Of a stretch of 64,000 nt of DNA, positions 10,154-19,416 are shown one piece after another. The notes under the pieces are model-generated. The model worked only from the letters and a program-made list of their open reading frames with translations. It did no database searches and was not told the DNA's origin. Numbering within the stretch: the stretch's first letter is position 1; every line of letters begins with the position of its first letter. Source of the DNA: Gracilimonas mengyeensis (GTDB taxonomy: Bacteria > Bacteroidota > Rhodothermia > Balneolales > Balneolaceae); NCBI RefSeq assembly GCF_900182705.1, contig NZ_FXTP01000005.1:1-64000 (forward strand). Direction: 5' to 3'. The position numbers were made by a program, and so were the translations under genes.

Positions 10154-10467
10154 TTTAACCGACCTGCACGTTCTGGTATTTTAACTTTTGTTGGAGGATA
10201 GGCACATATCATCGCCTCAATGTCATGTAAGGCAGTAAGTAAAAAAAAGTATTTATCATTTCAATGATATCAACAATGCAACTTCTTGTGCCACTATTCA
10301 TTGCCTGCCTTAGTCAAGAGTAACTCAAGGGCTTAATGTTACATTTTAATTTTAATCAATTTCCGCCTTCCTCTCTAAAATAAATCTGCTTCATTCCATA
10401 ATTCTTGTTACTCTATTGTCGTGACTTCATTGCTTCTTAATAATAAAAAGTCATTTTTTTCGGTGTT
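10154..10467 (+). other. Divergent intergenic region, nothing specific seen
   Basis: This 314-base spacer separates the minus-strand kinase and the plus-strand MauE-like gene and must hold both promoters. Only a short A/T-rich dyad around ATTTCAATGATATCA (about 10258-10272) was noticed. No RNA gene or longer ORF is supported. Confidence 0.4.
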
Positions 10468-10929
10468 ATGAATGAAAAAATAAAACGATTTATTCCCAAA
10501 CTTCCCCGCTACATTATTGGAATAACTTTTGTGCTTTCGGGAATTGGAAAAATGTTGGATCCGGAGGGTGCCAAGTATTTGGTTGAACTGATGGCCTCGG
10601 AATTCTACTGGCTGGTGGAGTGGGAAGGGGAAATAGTATTCAGTGTAATACTGGTTGAACTCCTTCTGGCCGGCTTTCTGCTTTTGGGTAAACAAAGCAG
10701 CTGGTTGTATGTAATTTCTTTTCTTTTTGTAGGGATGTTCACCTCCATCATAAGCTACTTTTTACTTGCCGGCTTTAATGTGGAATCCTGTGGTTGCTTT
10801 GGTGCCTTCGGACTTTCCGGTGGATTAGAAACCACGCTCATCCGTAATATTGTCTTGCTCATTCTGATACTCGCCGGCTTTTTGATACAAATATCACACC
10901 ATTCTGAATCCAGCCCGCAGCCGGAATGA
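10468..10929 (+). CDS. MauE/DoxX-family redox-associated membrane protein
   Basis: A 153-aa integral membrane protein with about four transmembrane helices. The motif SCGCFGAFG (about 110-118) between helices, following a helix with LSGIGKMLDPEGA, is characteristic of MauE/DoxX-like proteins that handle disulfide or quinone redox in the membrane. The fold is shared with DoxX and the C-x-C pair is a candidate redox site. No thioredoxin partner is adjacent, so the substrate is unknown. The start is ATG 10468; the upstream region is A/T-rich without a strong ribosome binding site. Confidence 0.75.
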   Translation: MNEKIKRFIPKLPRYIIGITFVLSGIGKMLDPEGAKYLVELMASEFYWLVEWEGEIVFSVILVELLLAGFLLLGKQSSWLYVISFLFVGMFTSIISYFLLAGFNVESCGCFGAFGLSGGLETTLIRNIVLLILILAGFLIQISHHSESSPQPE

Positions 10930-11140
10930 TTGACGACCTAAACCTTCGTCACAGTTCACAAAATGTCGGCTGTAATCATGTACCAGTCAGACATGCATGC
11001 ACATGCTATCATTTTGTTCCTTTGAATCAACACTTCCACTCATCTTTTGCTTTTGTAAGTCAGGATTGGAAATAAAAGCAACCGCCTTGGCACAGCTTTA
11101 GCCATTATTTGGCACACCTTTCAGGGGTACTTCACTTAGG

Positions 11141-11186
11141 TTGAGGGCGAACCTACAAACGAGTTGAGGGCGAACCTACAAACGAA
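11141..11186 (+). repeat. 23-bp tandem duplication
   Basis: The unit TTGAGGGCGAACCTACAAAC plus three bases occurs twice in tandem at 11141-11163 and 11164-11186, with one mismatch in the last base. It lies just before a weak 70-codon ORF. It may be a replication slip or a double binding site. Confidence 0.8.
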
Positions 11187-11196
11187 GTGAATCGCT

Positions 11197-11409
11197 ATGA
11201 ATATCATGTTGTTTGATCATTCCAAAGTGGTGGCCGTTTGCTTTCTGCTATTCTTTTCGACGACAGGAAGTAGCACACACCATCACACAAAATTTAGTAA
11301 AGAAAAGACTTTCTCTTCTGCCATTCCCCCCTCAAAAGAAACTCCAGCTCCGGCCCAGAAGAGTTCCGGGCAATGGGGAAAATACACGTTCTTCGTTGTG
11401 AGTTCATAA
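11197..11409 (+). CDS. Doubtful small ORF with a hydrophobic N terminus
   Basis: A 70-aa reading frame starting MNIMLFDHSKVVAVCFLLFF, followed by a His/Ser/Lys/Pro-rich tail and no recognisable domain. A signal-peptide-like start is visible, but a second frame (11213-11401) is equally open, the region has no clear ribosome binding site, and the codon pattern is not convincing. It could be a short exported peptide or non-coding. I do not recognise it. Confidence 0.25.
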   Translation: MNIMLFDHSKVVAVCFLLFFSTTGSSTHHHTKFSKEKTFSSAIPPSKETPAPAQKSSGQWGKYTFFVVSS

Positions 11410-11467
11410 CCGGTTTGAATTGGACGGCACTCAAGCAATTTGTAACCTTAGTATCAAAGGAAGAACT

Positions 11468-12511
11468 CTAAGCTAATTTCTGAACCCCCAGCCCCGGATT
11501 GTCGGAAAGTAATACAGCTCCTTTTTCATTAATCCGCAAGCCGCTGAAGGGGTCGTTATTTATCAATAAATGCCCGTCCTGATCCGCATAATTTGCTTTC
11601 AAAGCCAACAAAGAGCCTGCAGCATTCGCAAGCGAACTTTCTATCATACAGCCGATCATTACTTTCAGCCCCAGTTCACGCGCTTGTTCTAACACTTTAC
11701 GAGCTCGCACCAAGCTGCCTATCTTCATCAGCTTGATATTGATCACATGAAAAGCTTCCGCTATCTCTTCCAGGTTTTCATCGCCTGTAAAACTCTCGTC
11801 GGCAACCAGCGGCAAGGGCGACCATTTACTTAATTCTTTCATTTTTTCCAGGTCGGCAGCCGGCATAGGTTGTTCTATAAGCTCCACATTTTGGCTGGCT
11901 AAAAAGGCAATTTCTCTTTTGGCCTGTCCCAGTGTCACCCAGCCCTCGTTAGCATCTACCCGTAAAGGTTTGCTGGTTACTTCCCGGATAGCCGTAATAA
12001 TTTCCCGGTCATCTCCACTGCCCAGTTTAATTTTGTATAAAGAATATTCCGGTGCGTCTAATATCTTCTGCTGCATCTTTTCAGGAGTATCAATCCCAAT
12101 GGTAAAGGATGTGACCGGCCCTTCGGCACTACCGTAATCCCAAAGCTTCCATAAGGGCTGCTCTTGTGATTTCCCCCACCAATCCAGCCACGCCATTTCC
12201 AGCGCAACCCGTGCAGATTGTACCGGTTCGTGTTCTATATCATCAAACTTTTCAAAAAGTTCATCGGGAGTGTGTACATCCTCAAAAAAACCAGCTGGAA
12301 TGGCTTCAATGTATTCCACCACTTTATCCGATGTTTCCTGGTATCGAATATTTGGCGCCGCCTCCCCGTAACCCGTATAGCCGTTTTTCGACAAGGAAAT
12401 GAACACATTCCCTACTTCTGATTTTGATCCCCTTGAAATGGTAAAAAGTTCTTTTAGCTGTAATGGAATAATCTGCCAGCTAAGTTTAAAATGTGACATA
12501 ACCAAACCCAA
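11468..12511 (-). CDS. Dipeptide epimerase (L-Ala-D/L-Glu epimerase-like, enolase superfamily)
   Basis: A 347-aa enolase-superfamily enzyme, probably epimerising L-Ala-D-Glu from recycled murein in the cytoplasm. Catalytic features: Lys160/Lys162 in YKIKLG, Mg ligands Asp186 (VDANEGW), Glu213 (IEQPM) and Asp238 (ADES), and second base Lys260 (INIKLMK). The IGCMIESS motif near 286-293 is typical of Ala-Glu epimerases. The true start may be ATG 12499 (MSHFKLSW); either start overlaps the end of cdsA, so the gene is the last of a tightly packed operon. Specificity for other dipeptides is possible. Confidence 0.85.
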   Translation of the reverse strand: MGLVMSHFKLSWQIIPLQLKELFTISRGSKSEVGNVFISLSKNGYTGYGEAAPNIRYQETSDKVVEYIEAIPAGFFEDVHTPDELFEKFDDIEHEPVQSARVALEMAWLDWWGKSQEQPLWKLWDYGSAEGPVTSFTIGIDTPEKMQQKILDAPEYSLYKIKLGSGDDREIITAIREVTSKPLRVDANEGWVTLGQAKREIAFLASQNVELIEQPMPAADLEKMKELSKWSPLPLVADESFTGDENLEEIAEAFHVINIKLMKIGSLVRARKVLEQARELGLKVMIGCMIESSLANAAGSLLALKANYADQDGHLLINNDPFSGLRINEKGAVLLSDNPGLGVQKLA

Positions 12512-13310
12512 TAATTATACTAATGTAAACATACACAGCCGGAGCGGCCAATATCAGTGCATCAAAACGATCAAAGAAACCGCCATGCCCCGGTAACAGT
12601 TTAGAAGAATCCTTGACCCCGGCCTTACGCTTCATTTTGCTTTCAATTAAATCTCCAATAGGCCCAAAAGTACCCACCAACAAGATGAGTGGACATAACA
12701 TCACAAAAGAAAATGCGCTGTCTAAGGGGATCGCATACATTGCCAGTGCCAAACCAGCTACGCACCCCACGTAACCGCTTAGAAACCCTTCTACCGTCTT
12801 ATTTGGGCTGATTAGAGGAGCCAACGGGCGCTTACCAAAAGCCTTGCCGCCGAAATACGCAAAAACATCATCCCCCCAAACCATTAAAACCGTTGCAACC
12901 GTCAGCAAAAATCCGTTTGGATGACTTCCTGTCTCCCTTATTAACATCAACGCTAACAAACCGACCGGAGCATATAATCCTGCAAAAAAGGTAGTACTCA
13001 ACTTAGTGATACTATCCCCTGACTGATCAAAAGTTTGCAGGGCAACAAACAGCAACATAATGGCCAGACCTATTTCGAAGGGGAAGGGTAGCACGGGAAA
13101 CAACATCACCCACAAGCCAATGGTGTAAGGAAACCATGCATCGGTTATTTGTCCCGAACCATCAAGCAACCGGATGACTTCCTGTTGTATAAAGAAGCCA
13201 ATTAATATGATAAACCCCTTAAAGTACCAGCCCCCCATCCAGGTCACAAAAATGAATAAAATGGCGGCCGGCACGGCAAAAAGCACCCGTTTCGTGAGGT
13301 CGCTGGCCAT
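12486..13310 (-). CDS. cdsA: Phosphatidate cytidylyltransferase
   Basis: CDP-diglyceride synthase makes CDP-diacylglycerol from phosphatidate and CTP, the committed step to all membrane phospholipids. The 274-aa protein is polytopic (about seven to eight helices). The family signature appears as ISPNKTVEG mid-protein and HGGFFDRFDALILAAP near the C terminus, the usual site of the CDS signature. It starts two bases after the DUF2007 gene ends and overlaps the epimerase at its 3' end, so it is cotranscribed with both. Confidence 0.93.
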   Translation of the reverse strand: MASDLTKRVLFAVPAAILFIFVTWMGGWYFKGFIILIGFFIQQEVIRLLDGSGQITDAWFPYTIGLWVMLFPVLPFPFEIGLAIMLLFVALQTFDQSGDSITKLSTTFFAGLYAPVGLLALMLIRETGSHPNGFLLTVATVLMVWGDDVFAYFGGKAFGKRPLAPLISPNKTVEGFLSGYVGCVAGLALAMYAIPLDSAFSFVMLCPLILLVGTFGPIGDLIESKMKRKAGVKDSSKLLPGHGGFFDRFDALILAAPAVYVYISIIIGFGYVTF

Positions 13311-13311
13311 A

Positions 13312-13629
13312 TCAGTCTTCCTTTCCCTGGTCGCCCGTATCGCCGTTATTTTCCTCGTCGTAGCTAAAATCCGGCTCTTCGTGTTCCAATTTTGCTAGTG
13401 CCTTTCGGGCTTTTTTCTCAAACTCTACCGGAACATATAGATACACCAGTGCCATCTCCCCCACATTCAGGCTATAGGCAGAGTCCCGCTTGGATAAGAT
13501 ATTGGAAGGAATTTTGAGATTGGAAAGGTAGTTCTGGGCCATTTCCACTTCCAGGTCGGTATTGGCTTCCAGTACGCACACCCAATTATCAATGTCATTC
13601 GGGCTTGGAGATCCGGAGAAAAAACTCAT
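13312..13629 (-). CDS. DUF2007-like putative signal-transducing protein
   Basis: A 105-aa soluble protein with the pattern WVCVLEANTDLEVEMAQNYL followed by a short beta-alpha-beta core and VYLYVPVEFEKKARKAL, which resembles the DUF2007 family (PII-like small domain of unknown function). The acidic tail (EENNGDTGDQGKED) is unstructured. Its ATG overlaps the stop of the CPBP protease gene by four bases (ATGA), a mark of translational coupling. No direct function can be assigned. Confidence 0.7.
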   Translation of the reverse strand: MSFFSGSPSPNDIDNWVCVLEANTDLEVEMAQNYLSNLKIPSNILSKRDSAYSLNVGEMALVYLYVPVEFEKKARKALAKLEHEEPDFSYDEENNGDTGDQGKED

Positions 13630-14579
13630 GCTGATCCGTTTTCTGTTTTAAAGGTTCTTATCCAATAAAGTAAAATTACCGTTAAACCGATACTTCCAAT
13701 TACAAGTAATACAGGGATATCCATATCCGGGGTAATACGTTCATCCAGCATTTCCGGATAAAAACTACTGGCTATCACCTGACCTCCATTGTTCACAAAG
13801 TGAGCTATCATGGCAGGGACCAAGCTATCTGAAATGTAGGTTACATAGGCCAGAAATACGCCAAGCGTTGCCAGGGGCAAAAAGTTGGTAACCTGCAGGT
13901 GATATGCTCCGAAAACTGCTCCGGATATCAGGATAGCGGCTGTAATACCCCAGCTTTTTTCCATGGCCCGCTGCACGTAGCCCCGGTACATAATTTCTTC
14001 GCAGATGGCGGGAACCAACCCAATATGAAAAACGCCAATCAACAGGGCGTTATCGGATTTCAGAAAGTTGGAGATCATCTCGGCCATGGTTTCCTGCATC
14101 TCGGCCATATAATCAGGAACAGGCACAAAAGAATTCAACCACCCTAAAAACATGATGGTTGGTTGTGCCACTACAAATAAAACAGCGGCCAGTGCGGCTA
14201 CCTGCCAGGTATTTTTGGTTATCTTGAGCCGAAGAAAATCCTTTCGGCCTTGTTTTGCTACGTGCAGACGAACTACCAAGAAGGTAGCCAGCGCCATTAT
14301 CAAAATCTGACCCGATGTGTTTGCTAAAAACAGCACATCATAGTTGGTGGAGAGCTGTTCCATCATGGCTTCCATGTTCAGCCCATCTGTAGTGGCAACA
14401 ATACCTATTACTGCCACTATACCACCTACCACATTAAAAGCGACCAGGGCAACCAACACCCACACCAAGGCCATCGCCCAATGGGCAAAACCGTTACGTT
14501 CTACCCATGGTGTAGGTAAAGAACTTTGATAAATCTCGTTGTATTCCTGTCCTTCATTCGTAGAATTGTCCTGCTTCAT
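13626..14579 (-). CDS. CPBP family intramembrane metalloprotease
   Basis: A 317-aa polytopic membrane protein (about eight helices) of the CAAX-protease/bacteriocin-processing (CPBP, ABI) family. The three catalytic motifs are present in order: EEIMYRG (EExxxR), FGAYH (FxxxH) and AHFVNN (HxxxN), which bind the catalytic metal within the bilayer. The N terminus of about 30 residues is cytosolic and charged. It is coupled by a 4-bp overlap to the following DUF2007 gene. The substrate is unknown; neighbours suggest a general envelope role rather than bacteriocin immunity. Confidence 0.88.
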   Translation of the reverse strand: MKQDNSTNEGQEYNEIYQSSLPTPWVERNGFAHWAMALVWVLVALVAFNVVGGIVAVIGIVATTDGLNMEAMMEQLSTNYDVLFLANTSGQILIMALATFLVVRLHVAKQGRKDFLRLKITKNTWQVAALAAVLFVVAQPTIMFLGWLNSFVPVPDYMAEMQETMAEMISNFLKSDNALLIGVFHIGLVPAICEEIMYRGYVQRAMEKSWGITAAILISGAVFGAYHLQVTNFLPLATLGVFLAYVTYISDSLVPAMIAHFVNNGGQVIASSFYPEMLDERITPDMDIPVLLVIGSIGLTVILLYWIRTFKTENGSA

Positions 14580-14589
14580 CTATTACTTT

Positions 14590-15177
14590 TTATTCTTCGG
14601 ATGCAAAAATTTTGGCACCGATCATTCCTGAAATTGCATTTACGATACCTAAGCCTACTAAAGAGCCAATGGCACCGTATAAAATGTTTTTCAAAGAATT
14701 GGGGTCTCCCATACTTTCAATCATTTGCTCTTTTGCTTCGTCGGGCATTTGCATAGCCTCTGTATTTTGGATATTCCAGTCCATCAGTGCTTGGGTATAA
14801 CTTGGGTCAATCAAATTCCATAACTGTGTAAAAACAATCGAAAATATGGTGGCCCCTACAGCTACATAGAGTCCTAAAAGAGCCCCTTTTCCAATTTTAT
14901 AAGTTACCCCGTATTCTTTTGCATAGTGCCAGTTTACAATAATACCTCCAATAGAACCTACCAAACAGCTAAGTGCTCCAGCAAACAAAAGAGGGCTAAA
15001 CATCCCTCCTGAGGGTTCTGAATTTAATGTCATATAGCCACTCACTAAAGAGATAATTACCACAATAATAGCGGTGATTAATGAGGCTATAAGTACCGAA
15101 TTCCAGTAACTGGGTTGTGCTTGTTCATTTTCAATATCCATATCCATACTCCGATTTGTTAAAAGTGAAAAATTCAT
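14590..15177 (-). CDS. DUF4199 membrane protein
   Basis: A Bacteroidota-typical DUF4199 protein of up to 195 aa with four hydrophobic segments (two near the N terminus, one in the middle, one glycine-rich at the C terminus). The 15177 start overlaps the DUF2085 gene by 47 bases; the downstream ATG at 15147 (MDMDIENEQ) gives a shorter overlap and is my preferred start. Function of the family is unknown. It is part of the thioesterase-DUF2085-DUF4199-CPBP run. Confidence 0.75.
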   Translation of the reverse strand: MNFSLLTNRSMDMDIENEQAQPSYWNSVLIASLITAIIVVIISLVSGYMTLNSEPSGGMFSPLLFAGALSCLVGSIGGIIVNWHYAKEYGVTYKIGKGALLGLYVAVGATIFSIVFTQLWNLIDPSYTQALMDWNIQNTEAMQMPDEAKEQMIESMGDPNSLKNILYGAIGSLVGLGIVNAISGMIGAKIFASEE

Positions 15178-15616
15178 TGGCTAAGAGCGCCATCAGGCAC
15201 CAACCGAGTACCCCACCCAAAACCAATCTCAAGACGTGGGTATTCGTCCATAAACCAAAATAGTTACCCACTACATCTATCAAATTTAACAGAATAGCAG
15301 CAATTAACCAGTACTTTTCTTTAGCAGAACCCTTCTTTGCAAAAAAACCGTAAATGGGCATGGTTAACCAACCAACTAAAAAAGCCCCATAAATCCCAAT
15401 ACAACGGGCACAAACAGCCATTTGCACTCCGGATATATTAAATGATCGGGTCGGGTCTTGATGGCAAAGATCTTTAAAAATCATATACTGCCACTGGTTT
15501 GTGTATGCGGTATCACCAAATAAGCCCGGCCCCAAAGCTGCAATCACTGTAAAACCAGCCAATCCCAACGTAATGGCATACAGCTTTTGATTATGCATTT
15601 TGAGCAGGCCATTCAT
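15131..15616 (-). CDS. DUF2085 family membrane protein
   Basis: A 161-aa membrane protein with about four helices. The motif CHQDPTRSF, followed by VCARCIGIY, is the conserved cysteine/histidine signature of DUF2085, suggesting metal or redox chemistry at the membrane face, though no activity is established. Its ATG at 15616 overlaps the thioesterase stop by one base (TAATG), indicating translational coupling in the same operon. Confidence 0.82.
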   Translation of the reverse strand: MNGLLKMHNQKLYAITLGLAGFTVIAALGPGLFGDTAYTNQWQYMIFKDLCHQDPTRSFNISGVQMAVCARCIGIYGAFLVGWLTMPIYGFFAKKGSAKEKYWLIAAILLNLIDVVGNYFGLWTNTHVLRLVLGGVLGWCLMALLANEFFTFNKSEYGYGY

Positions 15617-16056
15617 TACGCCTTAAGCCCATCTTGCATGCTTTTGATAAAGGACTCGGGTGCACGGCAAGGGCGCCGGCTTTCCCGGTCCACAAAACAG
15701 AGGCTAACTTCGCCCTGAGCATGTACTTTATCAGACGCGGCCGTAGTTACTTCGTAGTAGGTGCGCAGGCGTACCGAGGGCACTTCAAATACCATCACCT
15801 TAATAAACATCTCTTCGTCGTACAGCACGGGCACTTTGTAATCTACCTCGGCATGTACCACAGGGAGCATCACTCCGGAATCTTCCAGCTCCCGATAGGA
15901 AACGCCCATGGAACGGATCATCTCAGTCCGGGCTACTTCAAAATATTCCAGGTATCGCCCGTAATACACGTATCCCATGCGATCGGTTTCGCCATAGCGG
16001 CTACGCATTGGGTGGGTGAATTCTACTACGGGCTCTTTATCTGGGAACTTCATCAT
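15616..16056 (-). CDS. Acyl-CoA thioesterase, 4HBT/YbgC-like
   Basis: A 146-aa single hotdog-fold enzyme that would hydrolyse acyl-CoA thioesters in the cytoplasm. The active-site segment ETDRMGYVYYGRYLEYFEVAR (about 21-41) matches the 4HBT family pattern with the catalytic Asp (Asp23). Length is normal. It lies about 110 bases downstream of accA on the same strand and is coupled to DUF2085, linking it with fatty-acid metabolism. Substrate chain length cannot be read from sequence. The start could be ATG 16053, the next codon. Confidence 0.88.
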   Translation of the reverse strand: MMKFPDKEPVVEFTHPMRSRYGETDRMGYVYYGRYLEYFEVARTEMIRSMGVSYRELEDSGVMLPVVHAEVDYKVPVLYDEEMFIKVMVFEVPSVRLRTYYEVTTAASDKVHAQGEVSLCFVDRESRRPCRAPESFIKSMQDGLKA

Positions 16057-16168
16057 TTACTTTTGAAGTATTGCTTCTATCAAATACATCATTGGCGTTC
16101 CAACGCGGAGCGTGTGGAACGAGAGGAAATATACAGTCACTTAATTGCTTTGAGGGTAAAACTGTACG

Positions 16169-17125
16169 CTATTTAATGGTTTTCCACTGCCCCATGGCGG
16201 CGTACTTGTCAATACGCTGCTCAACCAGTTTTTCAGGCTTCAATTTTTTTAGCCGCTTCAAGCTTTCCTTTATTTGCTTTTTCAGGGACGAGGCTGCCTG
16301 ATCGTAATCACGATGGGCACCGCCTAATGGTTCAGGGATCACGCCGTCAATTACTTTCAATTCTTTAAGGTCGGGTGCGGTAAGCTTAAGAACGGCGGCA
16401 GCTTGCTCTTTATAATCCCAGGTTTTCCAAAGAATGGAAGAACAGGATTCGGGCGAAATCACCGAGTACCAGGTATTTTCCATCATATACACTTCGTTGC
16501 CCATGCCAATACCGATAGCACCACCACTGGCCCCTTCCCCAATAACAATACTTATGAAAGGCACTTTCAGGGTCGCCATCATCTTCAGGTTTTTGGCGAT
16601 GGCTTCGGCTTGTCCTCGTTCTTCGGCTTCCAGGCCGGGATAAGCGCCGGGGGTATCCAGGAAAGTGATAATGGGGATCTCAAATTTCTCAGCCAGTTTC
16701 ATTAGGCGGTATGCCTTGCGGTAGCCTTCCGGGTTTGCCATCCCAAAATTGCGATATTGCCGGGCTTTGGTATCCCGCCCCTTCTGGTGACCAATAATCA
16801 TCACCGATTGACCGTCAACAGAAGCCAAACCACCTACAATAGCCTTATCATCAGAATGGTACCGATCGCCGTGCAGCTCAATAAACTCATCCGTGATACG
16901 ATCGATATAATCCAGCGTATAGGGGCGATCAGGGTGGCGCGCTAGTTGTACACGCTGCCAACGGGTAAGATTGGTAAAGATAGATTCACGGAGGTTATCA
17001 ACCCGCTTTTTGAGGCTTTTAATTTCTTCGTCCAGCACGCCGTCACTTACATTGGAGAGATTTTTTAGTTCTTCAATCTTTCCTTCCAGATCGGCAATAG
17101 GTTGTTCAAAATCTAAATACTGCAT
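16169..17125 (-). CDS. accA: Acetyl-CoA carboxylase carboxyltransferase subunit alpha
   Basis: The alpha subunit of the carboxyltransferase that forms malonyl-CoA, first step of fatty-acid synthesis; it works as alpha2beta2 with AccD. The 318-aa length equals the family norm. Recognisable are the N-terminal [17 protein letters not shown] coiled coil, [28 protein letters not shown] and the oxyanion-hole glycine run [12 protein letters not shown]. accD is not in this window, as is common. The gene heads the downstream thioesterase run. Confidence 0.97.
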   Translation of the reverse strand: MQYLDFEQPIADLEGKIEELKNLSNVSDGVLDEEIKSLKKRVDNLRESIFTNLTRWQRVQLARHPDRPYTLDYIDRITDEFIELHGDRYHSDDKAIVGGLASVDGQSVMIIGHQKGRDTKARQYRNFGMANPEGYRKAYRLMKLAEKFEIPIITFLDTPGAYPGLEAEERGQAEAIAKNLKMMATLKVPFISIVIGEGASGGAIGIGMGNEVYMMENTWYSVISPESCSSILWKTWDYKEQAAAVLKLTAPDLKELKVIDGVIPEPLGGAHRDYDQAASSLKKQIKESLKRLKKLKPEKLVEQRIDKYAAMGQWKTIK

Positions 17126-17180
17126 ATGTACTCTTAGTTTAAAACTCTTAGATAGATAATATAGCTAATTGCGAATTGCC

Positions 17181-17909
17181 CTACAGTGTTCCGAATAAAC
17201 TACGAAATTTGAGTGACCAAACCCGCCAGATGGCCTCTCTCACTATGGCTTTAGACATTTTGGAAACTCCTTCTTCCCGCTCGCGGAATACGATGGATAC
17301 TTCTTTGATCTTAAAACCGGCTTTCCAGGCACGGAAATGCAATTCTATTTGAAAGGCATAGCCGTTGGATTTGATACGCTGTATGGAAATGTTTTTCAAT
17401 ACCTTGCTATGGATGCATTTAAAGCCGGCGGTAGTGTCGGCTACGGGCAGACCGGTTACCACTCTTGCATATATATTCGCACAATAAGACAAAATTAACC
17501 TGCTTAATGGCCAATTGATGATACTAATGCCGTTGGAATAACGCGAACCAATCGCCAGGTCTGCATCGCCAGAAGCTACCTCACCCACCAAACGAACAAT
17601 ATCATCCGGATCGTGGGAGAAATCGGCGTCCATTTCACATACGTACTGGTATTCTTTTTCAAGGGCATATTCAAAGCCGCGAACGTAAGCGGTCCCCAAT
17701 CCCAGTTTACCGGACCGCTCAATCAGTGCCACACGATCATCATATTTTTGTTGGCATTCTTTTACTTTATCGGCGGTTCCATCTGGAGAGCCATCATCAA
17801 TGACCAACACATCAACCTGTGTTTTCAAGTTCATAAGACGATCGATAATACGCCCGATATTATGCGCTTCATTATAGGTAGGAACAATAACCAAAGCATC
17901 CGACATCAT
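17181..17909 (-). CDS. GT2 polyprenol-phosphate mannosyltransferase-like glycosyltransferase
   Basis: A 242-aa family 2 glycosyltransferase resembling polyprenol monophosphomannose synthase, which transfers mannose from GDP-Man to a lipid phosphate carrier at the inner membrane. Seen: VIVPTYNEAHNIG at the N terminus, VIDDGSPDGT, EMDADFSHDP (the DxD metal site) and SRYSNG. There is no C-terminal membrane domain, as in the short form. It is preceded after two bases by the undecaprenyl-phosphate sugar transferase gene, so both likely serve surface glycan or glycoprotein synthesis. Confidence 0.85.
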   Translation of the reverse strand: MMSDALVIVPTYNEAHNIGRIIDRLMNLKTQVDVLVIDDGSPDGTADKVKECQQKYDDRVALIERSGKLGLGTAYVRGFEYALEKEYQYVCEMDADFSHDPDDIVRLVGEVASGDADLAIGSRYSNGISIINWPLSRLILSYCANIYARVVTGLPVADTTAGFKCIHSKVLKNISIQRIKSNGYAFQIELHFRAWKAGFKIKEVSIVFREREEGVSKMSKAIVREAIWRVWSLKFRSLFGTL

Positions 17910-17911
17910 AA

Positions 17912-19321
17912 TTATTGTCCCTTTCCTTTTAAGATTGTGATTACAGTGTTGATAAGTATTTTAGCGTCCATGCGGAGTGATGCATTTTCGATATAAAACA
18001 GATCGAATTTGGTTTTTTCTTTTACGTCGTCCAGTGAAGTATCGTATTTCCACTTTACCTGCGCCCAACCGGTAATACCCGGCCTTACCCGCAAGCGTCG
18101 TGTATATAACGGAATTTGCTGGCTAAATTGTTCTACAAAATGAGGACGTTCCGGCCGGGGCCCTACCAGGCTCATATCTCCTTTTAATACATTTAAGAGC
18201 TGTGGCACTTCATCAATACGCAGCTTTCGTAACCAGTAGCCAAGCCCTGTTACACGGGGATCGTCTTTGGTGGCCCAGGTTGGCCCGCTATGCCGTTCTG
18301 CATCATTCAGCATCGTTCTATATTTGTAGATGGTAAAGAGACGACCGTTCCGCCCCACCCGTTCCTGCCTGTAAATGGCCGGGCCCGGTGAACTCAGCCG
18401 TACCGCCAGTCCTATCATCACTAAAAAAGGAAACGTTAGCACCAGCACAACAGCCGATACCAAAATATCAAAAGCCCGTTTGATGGTTTTTTCCCAAAGT
18501 GGCATGGGCTCGGGAGAAATCTCCACCAGGGGCATCCCAAAAATCTGGTTGGTTTTGCTTAAGCCACTCACCAGTTGATAAAAATCCGGCAACAGTTTAA
18601 GGGAAACATCAGGAGAGTCCACTTTAGAAATCACCTCTACGAGATCCTGCCGGCGGTCTGGTTCCAGCGCCACAAGGATATCCTGAACCTGGCGGTCCTG
18701 GATAATACTTTCAATATCATTTAGGCGCCCGATTACTTCTTCCTGCTCAATACCAGAATCCGGGTCTGGCGCTTTACCGTTTACCTGTATAAATCCCAAC
18801 ACTTGCATCCCCAACGTTTTATTCCGATTTAAATCGTCGTAGGCCACTTTAGCCGTCTGGCCGGTTCCAACAATAATGGTGCGGTGTAATCCTTTACCTT
18901 GTTGGGCATAATATCTCTGTACGGTACGCACCACAAACCGGTTTAAAGCCAACAACATAAAGATGGTTGCCCAGTAGGCGATTATAATTACCCGCTGGTC
19001 ACTGATAGATATGCGCTCATTTACATTGATAATGAAGAACAGAATCAATGACCCGAGCAAACTGGCCTTTAAAACCTTTATAAATTCATCCAGACGAGAT
19101 ACCAGATACAGTTTTTTGTAAGATCCCATTACCACGAAAATAACCATCCAATATAAACTAACCAGCAGGCCCCCGGATATAAAATCCAGATTAAAATCCT
19201 GCATTAGTATGTTCATTGTATTCGGGTAAAAAGAATGAAATACAAACCAACTGGCCAGTATGATCAGAAAATCCAATATACTGGTAAAAATAACTTCCCT
19301 GTATCTTTTTAACTTCAGCAC
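17912..19321 (-). CDS. Undecaprenyl-phosphate sugar phosphotransferase (WcaJ/WbaP-like)
   Basis: A 469-aa initiating enzyme of exopolysaccharide or O-antigen synthesis that transfers a sugar-1-phosphate to undecaprenyl phosphate. Four to five N-terminal transmembrane helices are followed by a CoA-binding-like domain (TIIVGTGQTAKVAYDDL) and the C-terminal bacterial sugar-transferase domain beginning KRAFDILVSA and containing the KYRTM, LRKLRIDEVPQL, GDMSLVGPRPERP and RPGITGW motifs. It lies two bases upstream of the GT2 gene in a minus-strand pair. The sugar is not predictable, and no polymerase or flippase is adjacent. Confidence 0.9.
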   Translation of the reverse strand: MLKLKRYREVIFTSILDFLIILASWFVFHSFYPNTMNILMQDFNLDFISGGLLVSLYWMVIFVVMGSYKKLYLVSRLDEFIKVLKASLLGSLILFFIINVNERISISDQRVIIIAYWATIFMLLALNRFVVRTVQRYYAQQGKGLHRTIIVGTGQTAKVAYDDLNRNKTLGMQVLGFIQVNGKAPDPDSGIEQEEVIGRLNDIESIIQDRQVQDILVALEPDRRQDLVEVISKVDSPDVSLKLLPDFYQLVSGLSKTNQIFGMPLVEISPEPMPLWEKTIKRAFDILVSAVVLVLTFPFLVMIGLAVRLSSPGPAIYRQERVGRNGRLFTIYKYRTMLNDAERHSGPTWATKDDPRVTGLGYWLRKLRIDEVPQLLNVLKGDMSLVGPRPERPHFVEQFSQQIPLYTRRLRVRPGITGWAQVKWKYDTSLDDVKEKTKFDLFYIENASLRMDAKILINTVITILKGKGQ

Positions 19322-19416
19322 GATACCCTACATTTAGGCCGTTTCGATTTCAAGATTGCCAAAATAAGCAATTTTATATAGGCTGCATAACCACAAAATC
19401 TAAAAACTTCTTCAAT

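Noticed and set aside
11213-11401. Alternative ORF overlapping 11197-11409
   Set aside because: Frame overlap with no domain or ribosome binding site; at most one of the two could be real and both are doubtful.
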